Positions 16,707 through 24,581 of a DNA stretch of 47,182 nucleotides are shown here, in pieces (position 1 is the stretch's first letter; the number at the start of each line of letters is the position of its first letter). Under the pieces are notes generated by a model. The model did no database searches. It had not been told where the DNA came from and saw only the letters and a list, made by a program, of their open reading frames with translations. Origin of the DNA: Gammaproteobacteria bacterium (GTDB lineage: Bacteria; Pseudomonadota; Gammaproteobacteria; Steroidobacterales; Steroidobacteraceae); assembly GCA_028293725.1 (NCBI GenBank), contig JAQGOE010000366.1, positions 1 to 47,182 of the forward strand, in the 5' to 3' direction. The position numbers were made by a program, and so were the translations under genes.

Positions 16707-17657
16707 TCAATGAACGTTCCTACCCAGAAAGGCGAGAATGTAGTTGGCAATCGCCGTCGACTGATCCTCTAGAGCGAAGTGACCCGTGTCGAGCAGATGG
16801 AGCTCAACGCTGGACGCGTCCTTCTTGAACGCCTCCGCGCCGGCGGGCAGGAAAATGGGATCGTTCTTGCCCCACACCGCCAGGACCGGCACCTTGCTGT
16901 CGTGTAACACCTTGTGCCACTGCGGATACTGCTTGACGTTGTTTTGATAGTCGTACATGAGCGCGAGTTGAATCTCACGGTTCCCCGGGCGATCGAGCGT
17001 CATCTGGTCGAACGTGTAGCTGTCGGGACTGACGAGCTCGGGGTGCGGAAACCCCTTCGAGTACTGGAACCTGGTCGTCTCGAGGGTGAACAGCGCCAGT
17101 ACCTTCTTCTCCGTCGTGGGATTCTTGTCCTTCCAGTACGGGATGATCGAGTCGGACCAGAAAGTGCTCAAGCCCTCATCGTAGGCATTACCGCTCTGCG
17201 AGACGATCGTCTGGATACGCTCCGGGTGCTTCAGGAGCAGCTTGAAGCCCACAGGAGCCCCGTAGTCCTGGATGTAGATGCTGTATTTCTTGACGCCGAT
17301 GCTATCGAGGAGGTGATCGATCAGCGTCGCTTCGGCGTCGAAGGTGTAACTGAACTTATCGAGCGAGGGCTGCTCGGTATAACCGTAACCGGGCATGTCG
17401 GCGGCGACAACGTGGTACTTGCCCGCGAGCTTGGGAATCAGGTCGCGGAACATGTGCGAGGAGGACGGAAAGCCATGGAGCAGCACCAGGGTGGGTCGCT
17501 GCGGCGAGCCGGCTTCGCGATAGAAGACGGAGATCCCGTCGACTGTTTGCGTTTTATAGCGAACCTCGGAAACCGGCGGTCCGCCGTCCTGGGCCAGTAC
17601 CGAGTTCGCGAGGAACAACAGTCCCAGGACCGTCGCCAATCTAACCATACGTCTCAT
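16707..17657 (-). CDS. Secreted alpha/beta hydrolase, Asp-nucleophile, paralogue 3
   Basis: 316 residues from the ATG at 17657. The N-terminus is a Sec signal peptide (about 1-22, RLATVLGLLFLANSVLAQ), so unlike the paralogues at 5570 and 6531 it acts outside the cytoplasm. HGFPSSSHMF (61-70) gives the oxyanion region, IQDYGAPVG the nucleophile Asp131, WGKNDPIF the acid region, and GHFALEDQ the catalytic His. It is very similar to paralogue 2 over the whole domain, so a duplication with gain or loss of export seems likely. Substrate unknown; epoxide hydrolase or dehalogenase by family. The degenerate operator at 17726 is 69 bp upstream. Confidence 0.86.
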   Translation of the reverse strand: MRRMVRLATVLGLLFLANSVLAQDGGPPVSEVRYKTQTVDGISVFYREAGSPQRPTLVLLHGFPSSSHMFRDLIPKLAGKYHVVAADMPGYGYTEQPSLDKFSYTFDAEATLIDHLLDSIGVKKYSIYIQDYGAPVGFKLLLKHPERIQTIVSQSGNAYDEGLSTFWSDSIIPYWKDKNPTTEKKVLALFTLETTRFQYSKGFPHPELVSPDSYTFDQMTLDRPGNREIQLALMYDYQNNVKQYPQWHKVLHDSKVPVLAVWGKNDPIFLPAGAEAFKKDASSVELHLLDTGHFALEDQSTAIANYILAFLGRNVH

Positions 17658-17725
17658 CTGCCTTATCTCCCATGAGCGTGCAATGCCCTGCCACCCCATC
17701 ATCAGGCGAAATTTCGAGCAATAAA

Positions 17726-17741
17726 ACACCCGTTGGAGTCT
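17726..17741 (-). promoter_or_regulatory. Regulon operator (degenerate) upstream of the secreted hydrolase
   Basis: ACACCC-GTTG-GAGTCT, 69 bp before the start at 17657. A GATGAT lies at the 22-nt gap. Confidence 0.55.
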
Positions 17742-17826
17742 TGCCGGGTCACCGGTGACACCCTTGCGCGGGTCACCCGCATCGGTGTAATAATTTGCCC
17801 GCCTGCTGTTGTGACGGAGTTGTCCG

Positions 17827-18219
17827 ATGAAAAGAGAAATCATTCGGGTTGAGCCGCTATCAACCTACCTGGAGAAGTGGAAGGCCCCGACTTCGGCGGT
17901 TACCCGCCATGGCGACACGCTCTATGTCTCGGGCTTCCCCCCGTTCGATCCGGCCACCGGTGAGGTTGTCGACGCGCCGCTCGAGCGTCAGACGGAGCTG
18001 GTCTTGGAACAAATGAAGCTGTGCCTGGAAACGGCGGGCTCGTCATTCGAAAACGTTTTGAAGTGCACTGTCTATTGCACGTCAGTCGATAAATTCGCGG
18101 CCGTGAATGCGATCTATGCCCGTTATTTCCCGAAGAACCCCCCCGCCCGGATGTTCGTGTGCGTAGTGGCGTGGCCCGGTCATTTTGACATCGAGATCGA
18201 TTGCGTCGCGGCGGTCTGA
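17827..18219 (+). CDS. RidA/YjgF/UK114-family deaminase
   Basis: 130 residues matching the RidA fold. It has the conserved Arg in PPARMFVCV and the Glu in IEIDCVAAV that bind and process imine substrates. RidA proteins hydrolyse reactive enamine/imine intermediates from PLP enzymes to 2-oxo acids plus ammonia, and some members act as chaperones after chlorination. It is cytoplasmic, divergent from the secreted hydrolase and upstream of DUF4331. A weak palindrome (TCACCC-GCAT-CGGTGT, 17773-17788) lies 39 bp before it, but no -10 is found at the usual gap; a TAATAAT follows immediately instead. Confidence 0.87.
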   Translation: MKREIIRVEPLSTYLEKWKAPTSAVTRHGDTLYVSGFPPFDPATGEVVDAPLERQTELVLEQMKLCLETAGSSFENVLKCTVYCTSVDKFAAVNAIYARYFPKNPPARMFVCVVAWPGHFDIEIDCVAAV

Positions 18220-18225
18220 GAAGAT

Positions 18226-18241
18226 TCACCCAGTTGAGTGA
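18226..18241 (+). promoter_or_regulatory. Regulon operator upstream of DUF4331 copy 1
   Basis: TCACCC-AGTT-GAGTGA with matching flanks. GAGGAT at 23 nt is the best -10 candidate; the start codon is at 18341. Confidence 0.7.
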
Positions 18242-18340
18242 ATCCTCCCCGCGCCGAGGTGATCGAGGATAACCCGACCGATGCTCGACTCAGGACGCGT
18301 GCGTTTGCCGAGTCGCCCTTCCATTGGCGGAGTTGTAGCT

Positions 18341-19414
18341 ATGTCCCATCACTTCGACACCCAGCGCGCGAAGAGCGACCCGAGCATGAACATATGCGAT
18401 ATGTACCTGTTCGAAGGGGCTCCGGGACACACGGTCATGGCCATGACCACGAATGCCGACGCCGGCATCTCGGCCCCCGACACGTTGCCGAGTGAAGCGC
18501 TTTACGCGTTCCGCTTCGATCTCGACCAGGACGGGCGCGAGGATGTCGTGTTCAAGTTCAAACTCGGCCAGCCGCGGCACGCGGACGCGGCAGAGCATGT
18601 CCACGTCCAAGCGTTCGAAGTACTGCGCGCAACGGGCCAGGACATCGGTGGCCATGGTGGCGAGGTGTTGCTCGCGGGTGAAACCGGGCGGCCGCACTCG
18701 CGCAGCGGGGTCCAGGCCTTCGTCGGTATCGCGCCGGAACTGTGGGCGGCGGATGCGGTGGCTTTTTTCGACTTCCTCACCGGACTCTACTCAAAAGACC
18801 GGTTCGCCGAGGAAGCCTTCTCACATCGGAAGAACTTCTTCAGGAATCGCAACGTCATGGCTCTCGTCCTGGAAGTGCCTAACAGCCTCATCGGCGGCGG
18901 CACCGTTCACGGCTGGGCTACAGCATCGCTCTACGGTCACGCGCCCGAAGTGCAGATCTGCCGTTGGGGACTGCCCCTGTTTACGCATTTGTACTTGTCC
19001 GATCCGAAGAATCCCGCGCTGGTAGAGACCTTCCACGCGACCTCCCCATGGCAAGACGTCGTCCATTTCTCCGACGCGGTAGCGACGTTCGCCGGGCACC
19101 TCAGCGAGCGCGCCGGCTCGAGCGCCGACCCCGCCGAGCACGGCCGGAAAGTCGCCGCGCAAGTGTGTCCCGTCATGCTTCCCTATGAGTTGGGCACCCG
19201 GGCGACCTTCAACCAGTACCGCTTCAACGGTCGCCCGCTGGACATCGATGCGTATGACGTGATGTTGACGCTGGGTGCAAACAAGGCCATCGCCGACGGC
19301 GTGTCACCCGACCGCGAGCGGATAATCAACAGCTTTCCCTACTACGGCGCGCCCTACAACAAAGCCGAGCAAGCCGGCCTCGAGCCCATCTCGACCGGAT
19401 TTCACGACCAATAG
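18341..19414 (+). CDS. DUF4331 family protein, copy 1
   Basis: 357 residues from the ATG at 18341, with GGAG 8 nt upstream; the longer frame from 18281 is not needed. It starts MSHHFDTQRAKSDPSMNICDMYLFEG, the typical DUF4331 opening, and continues NADAGISAPDTLPSEALYAFRFDLDQDG. No export signal is visible. The biochemical role of the family is unknown to me; some members occur in calcium- or surface-linked contexts. A clear paralogue lies at 45806-46885 with the same opening, a central HRENFF/HRKNFF, and near-identical VQICRWGLPL and MLPYELGT blocks. Both have a regulon operator upstream. Confidence 0.85.
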   Translation: MSHHFDTQRAKSDPSMNICDMYLFEGAPGHTVMAMTTNADAGISAPDTLPSEALYAFRFDLDQDGREDVVFKFKLGQPRHADAAEHVHVQAFEVLRATGQDIGGHGGEVLLAGETGRPHSRSGVQAFVGIAPELWAADAVAFFDFLTGLYSKDRFAEEAFSHRKNFFRNRNVMALVLEVPNSLIGGGTVHGWATASLYGHAPEVQICRWGLPLFTHLYLSDPKNPALVETFHATSPWQDVVHFSDAVATFAGHLSERAGSSADPAEHGRKVAAQVCPVMLPYELGTRATFNQYRFNGRPLDIDAYDVMLTLGANKAIADGVSPDRERIINSFPYYGAPYNKAEQAGLEPISTGFHDQ

Positions 19415-19516
19415 GACCTGCGCTCTGCCGCGGCCTGGGCGATCGCGGCGTGGACAACCGCGGCGCGGGGGACGTCGCAAGGCCGGTCCACCGCTGCACG
19501 GGGTGGCCGTGGGACG

Positions 19517-20149
19517 CTATTGATCGATAAAGCCGCGACTCACCGCAATGCTGACCGCGTGGGTCCGGTCGTCGGCTTGAAGCTTGGCCAGGATGTTCTT
19601 GATCCGCGTCTTGACCGTCTGCTCCGAGACATTCAGCTCCTCGCCGATGACGCGGTTCTTCTTCCCCGCCGCTATCAGGCGCAACACGCTCACCTCCCTG
19701 GCGCTCAACAGTTCGGTGCCCCGGTGAGTAGCCACATCCTGTGCAACGTCGGAGCCGAGGTACCTGCGCCCCCGTGCGACGTCGTAAAGGGCTCGAATGA
19801 TGTCATCTCGCCGCGCAGTCTTGAGCAGATACGAACTCGCCCCCAGGTTGAGCGCGCGTGACACCCGCGCGTCGCCCGCAAATGAGGTCAACACGACGAA
19901 CCGGGCATCGGCATATTCGCTGCACAAGGTTCCGATGACACGCAAGCCGTCAACCTTGGGCATCTGCAGGTCGATTAAGGCCACATCAGGTCGATGCTCA
20001 CGGAACTTCGTCAGACATTCGGCGCCATCGGCCGCTTCCGCCACGACCTCGATACCGCTCTCGGGCTGCAGCATGAAGCGCAACCCGTCCCGCATGAGCG
20101 GGTGGTCATCCGCGATCAGAACTCGAATCGGTTGCCCGGATAGGCTCAC
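19517..20149 (-). CDS. NarL/FixJ-family response regulator 1
   Basis: 210 residues. Receiver: Asp14/Asp15 acidic pair (ADDHP), phospho-acceptor Asp60 in ALIDLQMP, Thr88 and Lys110. The C-terminal LuxR-type HTH (about 148-205) reads LSAREVSVLRLIAAGKKNRVIGEELNVSEQTVKTRIKNILAKL. The recognition helix is almost identical to that of regulator 2 at 33244, so both may bind the same DNA. Its gene has a regulon operator exactly 60 bp upstream, which suggests autoregulation. Kinase 1 at 12887 lies nearby on the same strand and is the likely partner. Confidence 0.92.
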   Translation of the reverse strand: MSLSGQPIRVLIADDHPLMRDGLRFMLQPESGIEVVAEAADGAECLTKFREHRPDVALIDLQMPKVDGLRVIGTLCSEYADARFVVLTSFAGDARVSRALNLGASSYLLKTARRDDIIRALYDVARGRRYLGSDVAQDVATHRGTELLSAREVSVLRLIAAGKKNRVIGEELNVSEQTVKTRIKNILAKLQADDRTHAVSIAVSRGFIDQ

Positions 20150-20208
20150 GGCGCTCTCCTACTAGGCGAAGCTTCGCACCATTTACACCCCGCGGCGAGA
20201 CTGCGGCG

Positions 20209-20224
20209 CCACTCTAAAGAGTGA
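20209..20224 (-). promoter_or_regulatory. Regulon operator upstream of response regulator 1
   Basis: CCACTC-TAAA-GAGTGA, 60 bp before the start. On the minus strand TAAATG begins 23 nt after it. It implies autoregulation. Confidence 0.72.
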
Positions 20225-20271
20225 ACTCCCGGCCTTGCAGCGAACGGCCACGCCCGAGCTGTCCGAACGGA

Positions 20272-20287
20272 AGACCCGATCGAGTGT
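20272..20287 (+). promoter_or_regulatory. Degenerate operator upstream of the ABM operon
   Basis: AGACCC-GATC-GAGTGT: the right arm is good, the left arm poor. It lies 59 bp before the start at 20346 and 63 bp from the divergent site at 20209. Confidence 0.42.
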
Positions 20288-20345
20288 TTTCGACAGATTT
20301 CCTTCGTGCGATCTTCGGTAGCGCCCTCCCTCACGAGGTGACCCT

Positions 20346-21017
20346 ATGTTTTCGGTAATCTTCGAAGTTCGCCCGCGACCTGAGCAGTGGGACGCTTACC
20401 TCGGCAACGCCAAGATGCTGCGTCCCGACCTCGAGAAGATCGACGGCTTCGTCGACAACATCCGCTACCGCAGTCTGACGCGTGAAGGTTGGATTCTGTC
20501 ACTGTCGAACTGGCGCGACGAGAAGGCCCTCGTTCGCTGGCGGACGCTAGCGAAACATCACGAGGTCCAGGAGCGGGGACGCTTCGAGATTCTCGCGGAC
20601 TATCATCTGCGCGTCGGTCAGCTCACCGCGGATACGCGGCTGCCTCCGGGCTGCGCACTCGTCGAACAACGGCTCGACGAAACCCAGACGGGCACGACCA
20701 ACACGGTCACGATGATCGACGCCAAACGTCCTCCGGGGGACGACGCACAACTCACCCGGACCGATCTGCCGGACTGGCTGGGCCTGGATCCCAACGCCAA
20801 AGGGCTCGGCAGTTGGGATCTCTACGATGCCGTCCTGACCCCCGGGGACTTCATCCTCCTCATGTCGTGGCACGACCATCGGGCCGCCGAGGAGTTCGAG
20901 AAGCGGGCGAAAGTGCCGCAGAACGCACGCGTACGCCGCGTGCGAGTCGTGCGCGACTACGGAATGTTCGATCGACGCGAGGCTCCTCAGTATTACCGCG
21001 ATGTCCAGCCCCGATAA
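20346..21017 (+). CDS. Antibiotic biosynthesis monooxygenase-type protein (two ABM domains)
   Basis: 223 residues, a tandem of two dimeric alpha/beta-barrel ABM-like domains. The first (about 1-100) starts MFSVIFEVRPRPEQWDAYL and holds RWRTLAKHHEVQERGR; the second (about 105-215) includes WDLYDAVLTPGDFILLMSWHDHRAAEEFEKRAK. The fold carries small oxygenases, heme-degrading enzymes and stress proteins; no cofactor residues are decisive here. It is first in a tight operon: its stop overlaps the MFS start by 17 nt, followed by AlkA and GST genes. A strong GAGG precedes the start. Confidence 0.78.
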   Translation: MFSVIFEVRPRPEQWDAYLGNAKMLRPDLEKIDGFVDNIRYRSLTREGWILSLSNWRDEKALVRWRTLAKHHEVQERGRFEILADYHLRVGQLTADTRLPPGCALVEQRLDETQTGTTNTVTMIDAKRPPGDDAQLTRTDLPDWLGLDPNAKGLGSWDLYDAVLTPGDFILLMSWHDHRAAEEFEKRAKVPQNARVRRVRVVRDYGMFDRREAPQYYRDVQPR

Positions 21018-22620
21018 CTTGATCGCGATCGGTGCGCCCGACTCCGCCGCGGCGAAATCGAGGGCGAAATCGCGGATCCTGGTGGTCGCTTCGCTAGTCT
21101 CCTCGCTCATCATGTTGGACTCCAACATCCTCGCGGTGTCGTTGCCCTCGATCGCGCGCTCGCTTGGGGCGAGCTTCACTGACATCGAGTGGGTAGTCAG
21201 TTCTTATATACTGACGTATGCGTCCCTGCTGTTGGCCGCGGGGAGCTATGCGGATCTGCACGGCCGTCGCAAGACAATGGTGGCCGGACTCGTTATCTTC
21301 GCCCTTGCCTCCCTGGCATGTGGATTGGCCGGCAACGTCTTGCTGTTAAACGTGTCGCGTGCCGGACAGGGGGTGGGTGGCGCCCTGTTACTCACGTCAT
21401 CCCTTGCCATCATCGGCCACGAATTCTCAGGAGCGGAGCGGGCGCGGGCCTTCGCCTTCTGGGGAGCAAGCCTCGGCGTCGCGCTCGCGGTGGGCCCGAT
21501 ACTGGGAGGCGCGATCGCGCACTTCCTGGGATGGCGTTGGATCTTCCTCATCAATCTGCCGCTGTGCGTAGTCCTGACAGTGGCAGCGTTCCAGACAACA
21601 CCTGAGTCGATCGATCCGCGGGCGCAAAAGCTGGATTTTCGAGGCATCGCCACTTTCAGCGCCGGCCTCGCCCTGCTCATCTGGGCGCTCATCGATGGGA
21701 ACGAGCTGGGTTGGGGAGACGGTCCGATCCTGCTGCGGCTCGGTGCGGCGGGCTTGCTATTCGCGCTATTCCTGCGGGAGGAGTATCACCAGGCACGCCC
21801 CATGGTCGATCTAGGGCTGTTCCGACGCCCCACTTTCGTAGGCGCCGTCGCCGCCATGATCGGTTACGGCGCCAGTGCGCAGGTCATGATCTTCTTTTTG
21901 CCACTGTACCTGCAAAACGCCTACGGTTTCCAACCGCTGGTGGCGGGTCTGGCGATGATCCCGTTCGCCTTCCCGATGGTATTGGCACCGCGCATCTTCG
22001 CGGGCCTCGGGGTCCGATTCTCGGGCCGCGCGATCCTCACGGTGGGATTGATTGTTACCCTCGTCGGGAATCTCTCGTTCTGGGCCGCCGCACGCACGCA
22101 TCTGTCCTACGCGATGTTCCTCCTCCCGATGTTGGTAGCGGGTTGCGGGGCCGGACTTCTCAACGGCGAAACGGTCAAGGTACTGGGCGGTGCCGTTCCA
22201 CCTGAACGGGCCGGAATGGCCGGAGGCCTGGCTGGCACGACCCGCTTCGTGGGGATCCTCGTCAGTATCGCCGGACTGGGAGCGGTGCTATCCAGTATGA
22301 GTTACCACACGTTTGTCAGAGCCGCCGTGGCCATCGGGATACCCCCAGAGGCCGCTCGGGTCGCAGCCCGCCAGGCAGCCTCCGGTAACCTCGCGGAAAT
22401 CCTAGCTACTTTTCCAGACAGCATCCGCCCGAAGCTGCAGGCCCTCGCGCAGATCTCATTCGCGCAAGGATTCGCGGCCGCGGCGTTGGTCGCAGCGGGA
22501 GTTGCCGCGGTCGCCGGCGCTCTGACTTTCATGTTGGTCCGCCGGGCGGACACTCTGCCGTTGGAAGCTCCCCACGCGCCGCCCCGATGCTTCGCGATCG
22601 ATTGCAGGCATCCCCTTTGA
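21001..22620 (+). CDS. MFS drug:proton antiporter, DHA2 (14-TM) type
   Basis: 539 residues. An N-terminal tail is followed by about 14 membrane helices. The first ones contain LDSNILAVSLPSIARSLGAS and the typical motif-A stretch GSYADLHGRRKTMVAG. Motif C is seen as WGASLGVALAVGPILGGAIAHFLGWRWIFLINLP. This is the QacA/EmrB-like exporter branch in the inner membrane; substrate unknown. The start overlaps the end of the ABM gene, so translation is probably coupled. The next gene, an AlkA-type glycosylase, begins 23 nt after its stop. Transport together with DNA repair and GST in one operon suggests defence against a toxic electrophile. Confidence 0.9.
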   Translation: MSSPDNLIAIGAPDSAAAKSRAKSRILVVASLVSSLIMLDSNILAVSLPSIARSLGASFTDIEWVVSSYILTYASLLLAAGSYADLHGRRKTMVAGLVIFALASLACGLAGNVLLLNVSRAGQGVGGALLLTSSLAIIGHEFSGAERARAFAFWGASLGVALAVGPILGGAIAHFLGWRWIFLINLPLCVVLTVAAFQTTPESIDPRAQKLDFRGIATFSAGLALLIWALIDGNELGWGDGPILLRLGAAGLLFALFLREEYHQARPMVDLGLFRRPTFVGAVAAMIGYGASAQVMIFFLPLYLQNAYGFQPLVAGLAMIPFAFPMVLAPRIFAGLGVRFSGRAILTVGLIVTLVGNLSFWAAARTHLSYAMFLLPMLVAGCGAGLLNGETVKVLGGAVPPERAGMAGGLAGTTRFVGILVSIAGLGAVLSSMSYHTFVRAAVAIGIPPEAARVAARQAASGNLAEILATFPDSIRPKLQALAQISFAQGFAAAALVAAGVAAVAGALTFMLVRRADTLPLEAPHAPPRCFAIDCRHPL

Positions 22621-22643
22621 GCGGCGCACGGCTGGTGTGATTC

Positions 22644-23321
22644 ATGAGACGCGCAAGCCGTCCGAAGCGACCAGGGAGCTTTCAAATCGAAGCCGCCTTA
22701 TCCGCGGCGGATCCGCCATTGGGCCGGATTATCAATGCCGTCGTGGAGCGAGGCGGCCAACAGCGTCCACAGCACTCGAAGGCGACCCCGTTCGAAGCCC
22801 TGGTCCGCGCCGTCGTCTATCAACGCATGGCGACAGGCGCCGCAGCCACGATATACCAGAAACTCAAGGCTACCGGTTCGGGAGTCCTCACGCCGGCGAA
22901 AGTGCAATCGCTGTCCACCACCAGGCTCCGCTCCGTCGGGCTGTCCGCAAGCAAGGCTACCTACGTCCGCAACCTCGCGGAATGGTTCATCACGCACGCT
23001 ACCCAAGCCCGCGAGCTGGTCACGCTTCCGGACGAGGCGGTGATAACAACATTGAGCGGTATCTCGGGCGTTGGCTTGTGGACCATCAACGTATTTCTCA
23101 TCTTCAGCCTGCAGCGTCCCAATGTCATGCCGGCAACGGACCTCGGCCTGCGGCGTGGCGTCCAACTCATGTGTGGCCTGAAGGGGCCGCCTACACCCGA
23201 ATTCGTGCAGCAGCGCGCGCAGCTTTGGCAACCCTATCGAAGCATCGCCTGCGTGTACCTGTGGACTGCGATTCGTCTGAAATTAAAACCACAAGACCTG
23301 GGCCAGGAGTTTACCGCATGA
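22644..23321 (+). CDS. AlkA-type DNA-3-methyladenine glycosylase (HhH-GPD)
   Basis: 225 residues with the HhH-GPD superfamily signature: LSGISGVGLWTINVFLIFSLQRPNVMPATDLGLRRG. It contains the helix-hairpin-helix (GISGVGLWTI) and the catalytic Asp (PATDLGLRRG). It has no iron-sulfur cluster cysteines, which fits AlkA rather than EndoIII/MutY. Members remove alkylated purines, and AlkA also acts on hypoxanthine. It is third in the ABM-MFS-AlkA-GST operon; its stop overlaps the GST start as ATGA. It lacks the N-terminal Ada-like extension of long AlkA forms. It is one of three DNA glycosylases in the window. Confidence 0.87.
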   Translation: MRRASRPKRPGSFQIEAALSAADPPLGRIINAVVERGGQQRPQHSKATPFEALVRAVVYQRMATGAAATIYQKLKATGSGVLTPAKVQSLSTTRLRSVGLSASKATYVRNLAEWFITHATQARELVTLPDEAVITTLSGISGVGLWTINVFLIFSLQRPNVMPATDLGLRRGVQLMCGLKGPPTPEFVQQRAQLWQPYRSIACVYLWTAIRLKLKPQDLGQEFTA

Positions 23322-23944
23322 TTACCGTTCACCATCTCAACGAATCCCGCTCACAACGCATCCTCTGGCTCCTCGAGGAGTTGGGGGTCGCCTATGAAAT
23401 AAAATGGTACTGGCGCGACTCTCAGACCCGCCTGGCGCCGCCGGAGCTGAAAGACATTCATCCATTGGGAAAATCGCCGGTCATTACGGATGAAGGTCGG
23501 GTCGTCGCCGAATCGGGCGCGATTGTCGATTACATCATCCGGCACTACGGCGCCGGCGAGCTCCAGCCGCCCACCTCGACGCCGGAGTACGACGACTATG
23601 TGCAGTGGATGCACTACGCCGAAGGGTCGGCGATGTTACCCCTCTTGCTCAAGATAAACGTGGGCCACCTGGGGGAGGCCGCACAGCCGATCATGCCGCG
23701 AATCGAGGCCGAAATCGTCAATCACCTGGGCTACATCGACACGACGCTCCGGGGCTGTGATTATCTGCTCGGCACGCAACTGACGGGCGCGGACGTGCAG
23801 TTGAGTTTCGTGGGTGAGCTGGCGGCAGCGCGCTTCGACTGTAGTGCCTATTCGAACATGATCGCCTGGGTGAAACGCTTCCAGGGGCGACCGGCCTACC
23901 AGGCGGCCCTCGAGCGTGGCGGTCCGTACGCGTTCGCCTTGTAG
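23318..23944 (+). CDS. Glutathione S-transferase family protein
   Basis: 208 residues. The thioredoxin-fold N-terminal domain (1-80) starts MITVHHLNESRSQRILWLLEELGVAYEIKWYWRD and contains the glutathione-binding cis-Pro and ESGAIVDYI segment. An all-helical C-terminal domain follows. Asn8/Ser10 are likely at the active site, since no N-terminal Tyr is suitably placed. It conjugates or reduces electrophiles with glutathione in the cytoplasm. It is last in the operon and starts within the AlkA stop codon (ATGA). Confidence 0.88.
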   Translation: MITVHHLNESRSQRILWLLEELGVAYEIKWYWRDSQTRLAPPELKDIHPLGKSPVITDEGRVVAESGAIVDYIIRHYGAGELQPPTSTPEYDDYVQWMHYAEGSAMLPLLLKINVGHLGEAAQPIMPRIEAEIVNHLGYIDTTLRGCDYLLGTQLTGADVQLSFVGELAAARFDCSAYSNMIAWVKRFQGRPAYQAALERGGPYAFAL

Positions 23945-23951
23945 CATCGAT

Positions 23952-23967
23952 TCACTCTTTCGAGCGA
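23952..23967 (+). promoter_or_regulatory. Regulon operator upstream of receiver A
   Basis: TCACTC-TTTC-GAGCGA, 61 bp before the start at 24028. TGATAC lies 23 nt later. The right arm also pairs into a CGAGCGA / TCGCTCG hairpin (23961-23980) that may end the GST transcript. Confidence 0.68.
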
Positions 23968-24027
23968 CGAGCTTCGCTCGACTCGCCGGATGATACAGCG
24001 TGGAAGTCTCGGTCAGGGAGCGCTACC

Positions 24028-24408
24028 GTGCCCGGCAAAATCAGGGTCATGATCGTGGCGGACCATCCGATCATGCTGGACGGTCTGCGGATGACGTTTG
24101 TCGCGCAAAAGGACATGGAGATCGTGTGCGAGGCTACCGATACGACACAGGTCCTGCGCGACTTTGAATTCTGTCGCCCGGATGTCACGATCATCGACCT
24201 GCAACGCCCCGCCGGAGAAGGTTGGCGCGCCGTAAGAACGCTGCGCGAGAGATTCCCGGGCTGTGCCATGGTCGTGCTCACGACGTATCCGGGCGAGGCG
24301 GCGCGTGCGGGCAACAGTACCGCCGCTACCCTCGAGGTTTCCAAGACAGCATCCGGCGTCGAGATCATCGTGGCCGCTCGCAGAGCCGCCCAGTCGCAAC
24401 AACTATAG
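24028..24408 (+). CDS. Stand-alone receiver-domain protein A
   Basis: 126 residues from a GTG at 24028, all receiver domain with no output domain. It is homologous to the NarL regulators here: VMIVADHPIMLDGLRM, PDVTIIDLQRP with phospho-acceptor Asp57, VVLTTYPGEA with Thr85, and Lys106. The acidic pair used for Mg2+ is reduced: Ala11-Asp12 where the full regulators have Asp-Asp. The frame ends right after the receiver with no HTH sequence in other frames, so it is probably a real single-domain protein. It may take phosphate from, or compete for, the propeller kinases. Close paralogue at 32702. Confidence 0.8.
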   Translation: MPGKIRVMIVADHPIMLDGLRMTFVAQKDMEIVCEATDTTQVLRDFEFCRPDVTIIDLQRPAGEGWRAVRTLRERFPGCAMVVLTTYPGEAARAGNSTAATLEVSKTASGVEIIVAARRAAQSQQL

Positions 24409-24502
24409 CCCAAGCGAACTCGAGCTCCGCGGTACTTCTGCCACGCAACCTCGAGTCACCCGGAGCCGCGGGAAACACCTATTTAACACGCGCGGCATGA
24501 AA

Positions 24503-24518
24503 TCACTCTCAAGAGTGA
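24503..24518 (+). promoter_or_regulatory. Regulon operator upstream of the lactonase-like propeller
   Basis: Perfect arms: TCACTC-TCAA-GAGTGA. TAGGTT begins at 24541, exactly 22 nt later; the start codon is at 24582. Confidence 0.82.
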
Positions 24519-24581
24519 TTCTACGCGCAAGCCTCACGGTTAGGTTGTGGCTTCTCACAAACCAACACGGGAGAGCAACGC

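Noticed and set aside
17773..17788. TCACCC-GCAT-CGGTGT as an operator for RidA
   Set aside because: One arm has a mismatch at a strong position and there is no -10 box at the usual gap. It overlaps a region rich in GGTCACC-type words, including the 12-bp palindrome GTCACCGGTGAC at 17747, so chance is likely.
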